From Magnolia sinica (taxonomy: Eukaryota; Streptophyta; Magnoliopsida; Magnoliales; Magnoliaceae): 64,000 nt of DNA. Within the stretch, counting starts at the first letter, position 1. Each line of letters begins with the position of its first letter. Under the pieces are notes generated by a model. The model saw nothing but the letters and a program-made list of their open reading frames with translations. It ran no database searches and was not told where the DNA came from. The stretch covers positions 18,732,032 through 18,796,031 of the forward strand of contig NC_080582.1 in the NCBI RefSeq assembly GCF_029962835.1, written 5' to 3'. Position numbers and translations under genes: made by a program. This document shows, piece by piece, positions 11,522 to 22,200 of this stretch.

Positions 11522-12239
11522 AATTGTAAGCGTGAAGTAGTATTCAAAATTCACAACGCAAGACTATTTTGTGAATGTATAGGAAAGACAGTTATTTTTT
11601 ACAATAGAATTTCCAAAGATCAAGAAACAATAATGCTCACGGGAAAGGTGGGCCACCTTGTAAAATCATATGCTTAAAACCTCTAAAATCATATATGTAA
11701 AACATGGTAAGCCCTGCACACAATCAGGAAGGTTGTTAATTGTGGGCATCCCTATCCCAACTATTCACAATGGTGTGGCCCACTAAAGTTTTGTAACGTC
11801 CTAACTTATGGATACACATGATAAACGGATTGGATGTCATGCACAGCTCACGATCAGCACCACACATCACATTATACGTTAAGGTTAACCGACAAAGCTC
11901 TGTGATGCACAGCTCACTATGATGGCCCATATTCAATGGCCTACCTGATCAATCAACGGGCCTGATTTTTATCTGGGACATTCTTGTGCAGCAGAGGTTC
12001 TACAACAGACTTCCCTTATCCAAGGATCCATGATCATGGATGGACTCGGCTGGGCTCCACATGTAAACTTGCACCCAAATAAGGTAAATGGAATTCTGGA
12101 TCAGATTGCATGGGTCCATTTCAAACAGTTTGCAAGTTCCTCAGCACACCTCACCAAGAATGGTAGAGAAACCTCTCCACAAGACAGCTAGTAGGGTGAG
12201 CAAACCATCCTTGTAAGGATGGTGAAGTAGGACGTGGTA
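11146..12239. other. Spacer, unit A, no gene
   Basis: Non-coding, conserved in units B (44076-45139) and C (60801-61870). It includes an (AT)n run and sequence with AATGGTGTGGCCCACTAAAG, a fragment of the GTGGGCC repeat type. The minus-strand open frame at 11736-11936 recurs in all units, but by eye its conservation is no better than the surrounding DNA. Confidence 0.5.
11475..11520. repeat. (AT)n microsatellite, unit A spacer
   Basis: Interrupted AT dinucleotide run. The orthologous run is shorter in unit B (44385-44411) and longer in unit C (61086-61150). Confidence 0.9.
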
Positions 12240-12885
12240 CAGATATAGTCCTGGCATGGTTGGACCAAAAGAAGGCAAATCGTAAATTGGTCATAACTTT
12301 TGATCCGGGTATTGTTATGGGGCATATAACCTATCAATTTTTACTGAAACCGGCCATCCGAGGTGAACTGACCCATAGAGTAGGTTGCGTCGGTCCATTT
12401 TGTCAGAAAATGCACGCTTTCTGCTCAAAAACTAATTTTTAGGAAAAAATTACTATTTTTAGTAATTTCAATTTTTTTTAAAAATATTTTTAAATTTTTA
12501 GAGTTTCAGATTTTCTTCCTTTTTAGAATTAATTTGTAATCATGTTATGACACTTCTACAAAAAGTTTATTCAGAATTTTTATTTTTAGAAATTAGGTTT
12601 TAGAATAATTTTATTAGAATTAGGATTTTTATTAGAGTTAAAAATTTGATATTTTTGATACTTACAAATTTTGGTGTGTGTGTCTGTGTGTGTGTATTTA
12701 TATATATATATTAATGGTGTGAAAGGGACATACATGGCAAATGATAATCAATCAAATTATTATAAATTTTTAGAAATTATTCTGTTTTTTCTTATTTTCC
12801 TTGTGGATTCGAGGTATCTCTCTGAGGAGTCCAGAGAAGTTTCGTGGATTCAGAATAGTTATCCCCCGAGAAAGACGGTGCTCGA
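12240..12885 (+). mobile_element. LTR remnant (Ty3/gypsy-like) upstream of exon 1 of copy B
   Basis: The left part reads GGTCATAACTTTTGATCCGG, then TTTTTAGG and T-rich sequence typical of gypsy-class LTRs. The right end holds TGTGGATTCGAGG, GAGGAGTCCAGAGAAG and CGTGGATTCAGAATAGTTAT, matching the U5 end of the solo LTR in intron 3 of copy B in opposite orientation. It is interrupted by a GT/TA microsatellite at 12672-12712. In unit B the right part is deleted (45670-45690), and in unit C it is rearranged (62340-62550). Confidence 0.6.
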
Positions 12886-13258
12886 ACTCAACACATCCTT
12901 CCCTAAGGGCTCTTAAATTTGAATGGTGCAAACATCCAATGAGATTGATGTTGGGCCCATGCGTAATCCATGACACACCTATTCTATCCAACTGTCCAAA
13001 TTGATCATAGATGGACCTACTTGGGCCCTAGACGCCTAATGAAGTAAAAAAATGTAACATGTGGGTCAAAGCTCTCATTTAAGCTATAACTGTCTCTCTC
13101 ATGGTTTCTCTATCTACCATGAAGTTCACATTCCACCATCCATTATGAGATTTTGACCCTTCAATCACCTTCCATTTGAAACCCCACCCAAAACTACAAA
13201 CAAACATACACATCCACTCATTTCAAAGTTCCTGAAATTTTTGGTACCTCGAAAAACC

Positions 13259-16200
13259 ATGCCTTCAACCAATGTGAGACGCAATGCCTTGGAGAGAAAC
13301 AGAAGCCTTAGAGAAAGAGAGAAACCAAACAACCGCATATTATCCAAACACCTCCAAAAGGTCTACCCAATTGCTATTCACAAGTGCAGTTCATCAGCAT
13401 CATTCTCATGCCTATATCTATCCTTGGATTCCATTGATTCTTCAATCAACGGCTCGATTTGCCTGTGGGACCGGAAGGTTGCGGTTTCTATGAATGGGAC
13501 TGCTGGGCCATTTGAGAGAAGGGAGGTTAGTCAGGTCGAAGTTGCTGATGTTGAGAAGGTGAGCTTGGATTCTAGAGATGGGAGCTTAAAGAGGTGCAGT
13601 TGGATTACTAAGGGTTGTGGTAAGATACATTCTCAAATCCTGCTCCTTGTATGTGCTATAAATCAGGTGGGGCCCACACTGTATGTTACATGGCCCGAAG
13701 ATCAGGCCACCAGCCTATCCATTCATTAGGCGGGCCAGTCTCATTTTTTTCCAGTACTCGTGTGGTCCACCTGATGGATAGAGCATACTGAATTTGGGGC
13801 CATGAAATGTTCATGGTTATGTGCATCGGATGAACGGTCAGGATCTCGCGCAAACACATACCACATTTGTCACATGTGGGGAGACTGAGAACTGCCATCA
13901 TACTTCTGCATTTGTAGATCTTTGCTGTTTCCCTCTGCATTTGTAAATCTTTATTGCCCACACGTGACAATGGAATGCACATGTACAAGATCCCAACCGT
14001 TCCAAGGACGGCTCCACCGTGTGTAAACAATCAGATTGTTCGTATGTGTACGAAGAAGATGATGGATCCAAAAAGACTAACGGACCACATTCAAAGTAGA
14101 CATGATGCTCACCGGATCAGTGTACCATCCTTATTTTGGCCCAGGACGTGCACATATTTGTGCCAAGTGTGATGAATGGCTCAGATCTCATCACGTGTGT
14201 CCTCCATCTTTAATTATCTTATAAGTCAATCAAGATGGGCCAGGCTGGGGCTGAGGAATTTCTAGTCATGGGTTAGGTCTGGTAGTGTCATTTCAGATCG
14301 TTGGTTGGGCTTGATCCTGAATTCTGAGCCATTTAATAAATGGGACTGGGTCTTAGTGACCATGACATGACCCTTCTCCAACCTACGATAAGACACGCAT
14401 CTAGTCCAATAAATGTCCCCACCCCTACTAAATTTTCAACTTATCTTTAGGTGGGTTTCTCTAAAACTCATTGTAAAACAAGCTTATTTTACACGTGTGG
14501 ACCCATCGGGTTGTACAAATCAGACCTAACCATCTGATCATCCCACCGTCAAAGTTGGAAGAATCAAATCAGGCCAATCTAACCATCATGTAAGCTACCA
14601 AACGAATTTGGAGGTTTATGAATGATTGTTCATTACTTTCTATGCTCTCTGGCTGATTATATCGTATATATGACTCTAACCTATATATTACATGAGCCTC
14701 ACAATGATGATGGGATGCTATGCGATTATTAGATGGGCCCTACCATAACTATAAAAGTTAAATGATCCACATTCATAGGCTAATTTGATTAACCAATCTT
14801 AGGTATGGACTGATGACACCCTACCTAAGGGTTTGTTAGCTAGCAACTGCTTTTTAAAAAAAATAATTAGAAGCCATTCTACATTTTAAAATAACTCTTA
14901 TTTTTAGAATGACTTCTATTTTATAAGAGAAGCTGCTCTAAAGGTGTGTTTGGTAGCAGCTTTTCTCTAAAAATAGATGTTATTCTCTACTTTAAAGTAG
15001 TTTCTATTTTTAGAATGACTTCCATTTTATAAAAGAACCTTCTATTTTGGCAACAGCTTTTCTCTTGAAATAGAAGCTATTTAAAATAACTTCTATTTTG
15101 TGAGAGAAGCTGTGAGAGTAGTCAAACAAACCCCAACACAGGATTGGATTAGGTGAGACCCATACTCACCCAAGATGGTGAGGCTGTTACCGTGGGGCTC
15201 ATCTTGATGTATGTATTTTGTGCCTACAGTCTGTCCATTTTTTTTCTTATGATTTTAGGGCATTATCCCAAAAATGAGGTAGATCTAATTATCAGGTGGA
15301 CCATATCACAGGAAGCATTGGTGATTGACTATTAATGGGCCACAAAAGTTCTGAATCAAGCTGGTATTTGTTTTTTTTTCCTTCATCCAAGCTTATTTAA
15401 CCTTATCCACAGATTGGATATGGAAAATAAATACTACCAGAAACATTAAGGTTCATGGTAGAACATTCAATCACCACTGTTTCCAATGGTATGGTCCACC
15501 TGATAATTGGATCTGCTTCATTTTTGGGATAATGGATTGAAATGATATGTAAAAAGGGATGGACGGAGTGAACACAGAATGCATACATCAAGCTGGGTCC
15601 CATGGTAAGGGCCGCACTGTTTGGAGTGAGTCCGAGATCTCACCTAATCCGCTCCCCCCTAACACAAGTGGGCTGAATAGACAACAATCAATTTAATCAA
15701 ACAAGAGGACTGCAAGAACTGATGATTTTTCTCACTATTGAGAGAGGCCGCTCCAAAATCACAGCAGATGAAATTGCAATATTATGAACCCAGTCTGAAA
15801 GGTTGGTCATTTGTCGCATTATTAGATTAAAGGTTGCAATTAGATCTGATGGTGATCCAAACATACATTGGGTGTAGAGACTAAACGATGAAAATGGCAG
15901 TCACATCACTTCAATTGAGAGTGACAACCAAACACATAATTGCATCTTGTCGCATTTTATTGGCAGAGGATATCTATCTTCCAACTTGCACAGGTGCCTA
16001 TGTTGTGCATGCAACCCAAAACATGAGGATTAGGTGTTACCCAGGTAACACCTTAGTGGTTATTACCCTTACCCAGTGGCCCACCTTCATGATAACTTGT
16101 ATATTCACGGCGTCCATCCATTTTTTCCATCCAATTTTAGGACGTGGTCCCGAAAATTTTGTAGATCCAAATCCCAGATGGACCACACACCATAGGAACC

Positions 16201-19200
16201 AGTGTTGATTGAGTGCCTCACCATTAGAAATCCCTAAGAGCCCATGGTACAGTTGTCGTAGTATTTACCTGTCATCCAACCTTTTGATAATGTCAAGAAG
16301 ATCTAAATGAAGGGAAAATACAAATACCAGCCTGATCCAAAACTTTTGTAGCCCATAAAAGGTTCTAAATGGTCATTCATCACTGTTTCTAGTGTTATGG
16401 TCCATTTGATATTTGGATCTTTTTTGCGATCGTGTCCTAAAATGAGATGGAAAAATAAATGGACAGCATGGATACAAAAAAAAAAAAAAAACAAGGTAGG
16501 CCCCACATGGTTAGGGTAACACCTAGTAAGGTGTTACCTCGATAATAGCTAATCTGCTCTCCCATCTAACTTGACTCAGAATAAGTCAACTCAACTCAGC
16601 AAGACTTTGAACCTGTCTCTAGAGGCTATTTGGTTCCCACCAAATAAGTTACTTTTATACTTACAACAGTGAATAGGTAACTTATTTTAGATAAGTTTGA
16701 TTTATGATTAGTTAGAAGTAACTTTTTTACTTAAAAGTATTCAACCGCTTTGATCAAAAAGTTTTAACTTTTCTACTTTTCATAAGTTGCAAAAGAGAGG
16801 CATGGGAAAGACAAAAGAAAGGAGAATCTGATAAGGAATTTGTTTACCAAACATACTTATCTTCTTAATAAGTAAAAATTAAGGTAAATTACATGTGGCA
16901 TAAATAACTTATCTTAAGCAACTTGCGATCCAAACGGGCCCTATGAAACTCAGTTCTCACAGTGGCATCAGCGGAGCCTGGACTCAGGAAGACTGGATGA
17001 GTTGATTCAATGTGACTCATGCTGACTTAGACCGAATGACTCACTCTATCAAAGACCCAACCTCGCTCATCTGGTAGACTCTTCCTACCAACAGACCATT
17101 ATAAAACTCTAACCTACAACTATTTGTGTTTAAGCAATTCCTAAAAGTTTTAATTTATATTTATTAACTACCAAGTTGAGTTTTCAGGTTTTTAAATTGT
17201 ACCATTAAGAGCATTGTCCTGGCCATAACCTAACTCAAAAATCAGGCCCACCCGTTCTCTTGGGGGACCATGATATTAGTGTAAATCTAAGCCATTGGAC
17301 GACTTTTGGTTGGTGCTAGGACATATTTCCAAGTTGCTAGTTACAAATGAGGTGGAATAGTTTTGAGCGAATCGTCCAAACGGATAACTGGGCAATTGCA
17401 ATTTAATTCAATTGAACATCCAAACATGGGCTAGATCATATTAAGTTGTCCAAAACCAATAACAAGATCATCCATTGATTCATGTTATTTGGCTAGTGAT
17501 CAAAATCTAAAATCAGATCTAGTTCAAATTACTTAAAAGGTATAAAATCAGAAGGTTATTTCATTAGTAACATGTTTTTTTTTTTTTTTTGTGAAACAAA
17601 CATGATTTTTCCACATGCATTTCTCACAGATCAGGTCTATGTTCTGTTCCATGATGAGCGGTGGGGCATCCCTGTTTATGATGACAAGTCAGATTTATAA
17701 CCAACTTGATTGATTGAGATTTTCTCTCTTTTTTGTAATAAATTTCTTAATTTAGGGCGTGTTTGGTTGCAACAAATATCATTAATCAGTTTAATTTTGT
17801 ACAAAATATCACGAAGTGTTGTATTTAGTGCAACCAAACACACCCTTAATCCCATGCAAATTTGGGAGCCGATTAGGTGAGATCAGGCCTCCCCCAAGCG
17901 TGGGGTTACAGTGGGGCCCACCTTGATATATGTATTATGTATCCACACCGTCCATCCATTTTTCCAGACCATTTTACAGTAGTATCCTATAAATGAAGCA
18001 GATCCAATTATCAAGTGGACCATAACATAAAAAACAGTGGTGATTGACCATTAATGGACCACGAAAGTTTTGGATCAAGCTGATATTTAATTTTTCCTTT
18101 CATCCAAGCTTATGTGACCTTATCAATATATTGGATGGTAAATAAAAACAATACTGGCCCAGAGAAATTTTTAATGGTAGGACGGTCAATCACCATTATT
18201 TCTTATGGTACGGTCCACCTGATAATTGAATCTGCTTCATTTTTTGAGTGATGCTCTAAAATGATCTAGAAAAACGTATGGACGGAGTGGATATGTAATA
18301 CATACATCAAGGTGGGCCCACGGTAACACGACGGTAAGGGCCGCACCTTCTTGTGTGAGTCCGGAGTCTCGCCCAAATCCGCTCTTTGCAAATTTATAGG
18401 AACTTATGTCACGTGTTTGGGACATGAGCAGTGAATCAGGAAGCCCACTATATAGACGGCATGGCCCAAAAATCAGATCTGTCAAGTTATCTGACATAGT
18501 ACAAAAAGGGTGGATGGACAGCTTAATTAATAGTCCATATTCGATGTACATTTATGAGCCGCCCAGTTCATCAAAATGGTTATGACCACCTGATGCAATG
18601 GCTCAGATGTTTCACACACGTGCCACGTGCACAGATCTGTGTCCGAATCTTATATTATTTGAGGAATATTGAGTCATTTTTGTTAGCTGTGATTATGAAC
18701 AGTGAGTTGTTCGAGCTTCTTGCATTATCCGGCACGTTGATGGATTACAATTGGACAGAAATTCTCAGCCGAAGGGAGTTATATAGGTGATTTTTCCCCA
18801 TTATTCAACAACTAAATAAATATTTATGGTGCGTTTGGGCGTACTCCATATTGCAAACTGTTCCTAGAAATTGAAAGTATCAATGTTTGGAAGAAATATG
18901 GAAACCACTTGCGATTATTGTGACGCAGGGATGAACGTGATGAGGATAACTACTCCGAATCCACGGAGCTTCTCTGGACTCCTCACAGAGACTTCTCGAA
19001 TCCACGAGGAAAGAAAGCAGAAAATAGAAATAAATTCTAATAAATTCAAAATTGATTAATTGATGAATAAAAACGAGTTCACAACCCTTTAAATAGGGCT
19101 ACCAAGCAATGGGAAAGAAATTAGAAGCAAACTACAACTCAAACTCTTAGAATCCGCGACTTACTATAAATAGTAAACTTACTATTTATAGACAGTCGTG

Positions 19201-22200
19201 ATATCGTTTTCGGCCAAAAATAGTAAGTGTCCTATTTGGCTTCACCAAACCGTTCTCCTAATTATTCTAAGCTCTTTTCACGTTGGGCGCAACTCCTAAA
19301 GCCCGACGGATGAAGAGTTATAATCGAACTAAAACTTACTATTTATAGTAAAAACGAAATTAAAACAGGAAAACTCTAGGTTGGTTGGCAATTCCGGGCT
19401 GCGCAACCCGGCGTAGCGGGGTTGGTTGGCTTCAGTAGCTCGTTCTACCCCAAAATCATATATTTTACGTCAGATAACTCATTCCGGATTGCAAGATACG
19501 CCCGATTTAAGGTTCGATGGCCTTTTCTGATCCATCTTGGCCATGTAATTTTCTGCGACCCACTCTACATCATATTGGTACACCCAAACATAGGGGTGGA
19601 AATTTTCTATTTTACTGCAATTTTAATTTATTTTCTCTTAAATGAGATTAGTATCGTGATTATTAGAGTTGTACACGAATTGAACCGATTCGAGCTTGGG
19701 CCAGCTTGACTCAACTCGGCCAGCAAGCTACCACGTTTCGAATTCAGCTTAGTTTGGTCCTCATGCTTGATTTAGCAGATCGGTTTAGCTTGTATAGTAG
19801 CTCGGGGCCAAGTTCAAGCTGAGCTTGAGCTCGATCTTTCGAGCCAAGTTCGAGTTCAAGCCTATGAGCAAAGTTCGAGTTTAGGTTTTAAAGTTTTTAA
19901 TATATATATATATATAACTTATTTAAATATATAAATATATGCAAAATATATATATTAAGTAAATCTGATCTGACTACAATCAATTCGAACCAAGTCAAGT
20001 TCCAAGCTGAGTCGAGTTGATTTAGGTCTAGCTCAGAGTCAGCTCAAAATCTTTTGGAGTTCAAAAAATTAGATCTGACTTTGCTTGAACCCAGTTTCGA
20101 GCCGATTTGAGACGAGTGAGTTAAGGGAGTTAACTCTTATATATAATCAGCACCAGTTTAGTTGCATGGGCACTTTGAAGTGAACTTGTAATCTGCCACT
20201 TGGACATGGGTTTGGGTCATCCGAACCATTTAAGTGGTGGAGCCCACTTTTTATCTGTGGTGGGAAAAATATAGACCATTGAAAATGACCTTAGCAATTC
20301 AATTTTTAGACTACTAAAAATTAAAGAATGGTCAAGGCATTGTTTGGTAAAATCAGAATTTTTTGAGATTTCCGTAGTAAAAATCCTCCTGAGAAAAGAG
20401 GACCATCCATGGCCTATCCAAGGTGGCTACCTTTTGAAGTGTGTGTTTTACACCGATCAATCGATGTGGCCCACCTAGCGGATGCTACCCACCCTTTTCT
20501 CTTTATAAAATTTTTATAAATTTTTGTTTGTTTGATATATAGAGAGGCTTTTGCAAGATTCTACGTTGATGTTGTTGCTAAGATGGGGGAGAAAGGGATT
20601 ATTGAGATCAGCTCCAACAAGAAGCTCGTGTTAGCAGAGAGCAGGGTGAGGTGCATTGTAGACAATGCCAGATGCATACTAAAGGTAAGGTTGATGAGTA
20701 TTGCACCTTATCTTTAATGGTATGTAGATTATGCTATCATACTCCTTGTGGGCCATTGTAATTAACAAAGCCTAATGTCCTTTGGATCTCATCTAACATG
20801 ATAATATAGGAATGATCCAATGGTTAGATTATAACATAAAAACTCTTGTCAGCTCTAGTCGCCTATCAGCGCAAAGTACATTAATCCAATGGTTAATTTA
20901 TGGGCTATGATTCATCCCATAGGTGGTCCATTGAATTGGACTATTTGGATTGATGGGCCTGTGGGCTGATTAGGAGATCATAAGGTTTGAGCAATGAGCT
21001 CTTGTGTAAGTTCATATTCATGATCACACCTCTTCGTTTACAAACTACATTAGAGCCTGTTTGGATTCACTGAAATGTAGATTTTGGAAGTTTTTAGGGA
21101 AATAATATTTCCATTGTTTGTTCTGCAATTTTTTCTTTAAAAATGCCGTTTTCATTTTCCTTTCATTTCTTAAAAAATGCCCTCTTTAATTTCCTTACCC
21201 ATACTTTAGAAACGTGACTTTCAAAAAAATGAGGACAAGAAGAAGAAAATAACTCATATTTATAAAACGCCACACAAGGTAGTCATATGTTTCATTGCCC
21301 ATCTTCTAAATACCCATGGGTGCAGTTGTCTATCTTCAATATTCACACAAGTATCATTTTATGGCTTTCCAAAATTAGACTAAGAATAGAAATCCCCATA
21401 TATATATATATATCTGACTTAAATGTCATTTATCTCCATTTACTCCCAATTCTTCTCATTTACCATCATTACTCCCATCCAAATTGCTCCTTAGTTTCTT
21501 AAATAAAAAAGAATCTAAGTACATCCTATTTCTGCCTAGACCATAATCCATCCCAGCAAGGCTCCGTGAGGTCCACCATGAAGTATAGACTTTATCCATG
21601 CCGTCCATCCATTTTTTTCATATCATTTTAAGATACGAACCAAAAAATGAGGCAGGCTCAAGTGGACTACACAGTAGGGATTGAGCGCCCACCATTAAAA
21701 ACTTCTTGGGGGCCACAACCGTTTTGGATTAAGCTGATATTTTCGTTTTCCCTTCATTCTATAGACCTTATGATCAGTTGGATGCAAATAAACATCACAG
21801 TGGCCCCTAGAAAGGTCTTAATGGTGGGTTGCATTATCACAACTTCCTACGGCTTGCTCCACTTGAGATTTGGCTTTGCCTTATTTTTTGGGATCATGCC
21901 CTAAAATGATATGAAAAATGGATGGACGGCATGGATACAACCCATACATCACAGTGGACCCCACGTAGCCCCTGCCTGCACGGATTATTGTCCAAACAGG
22001 GGCAGGACACAATCCACTTTCTACAAAAATGGGACCATGATTCGGTTATTTAAAGTGTTGATACAATAAGTCTTACTATGGAACCACCATGTTGTTTTAA
22101 TAACATCCCATCCATCCATCATATGTGCCACCTCCTAGTCTCCTTGGTTTCCAAAACTCAGGTGGCCCACATCAGGTAGAATCATGCCTAAAAACTTTAA

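Larger units (their letters stand above)
1..15848. repeat. Tandem segmental repeat, unit A (phase set by GATGGTGATCCAAAC)
   Basis: The window starts inside intron 1 of glycosylase copy A. The same sequence phase recurs at 15849 and 48660, so 1-15848, 15849-48659 and 48660-64000 are three successive units of a direct tandem array. After subtracting the CACTA element and solo LTR from unit B, the exon 1 to exon 1 distance is about 16.74 kb for B and 16.79 kb for C. Identity by eye is high over most of the unit, with scattered single-base changes, indels and microsatellite length differences. The exception in unit A is 1850-3830. Confidence 0.93.

Noticed and set aside
11736-11936. 66 aa minus-strand frame conserved in all three units
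   Set aside because: Conservation equals that of the surrounding non-coding spacer, there is no domain or promoter, and it includes a GTGGCCCAC repeat fragment.
13686-14030. 114 aa minus-strand frame opposite the start of intron 1
   Set aside because: Lies in repeat-like GTGGTCCACCTGATGG sequence, changes length and frame between units, and has no recognisable domain.
15888-16208. 106 aa frame in intron 1 (also near 48646-49020 and 126-380)
   Set aside because: It spans the left arm of a fold-back element and is present only because the repeat lacks stops; no domain is recognisable.
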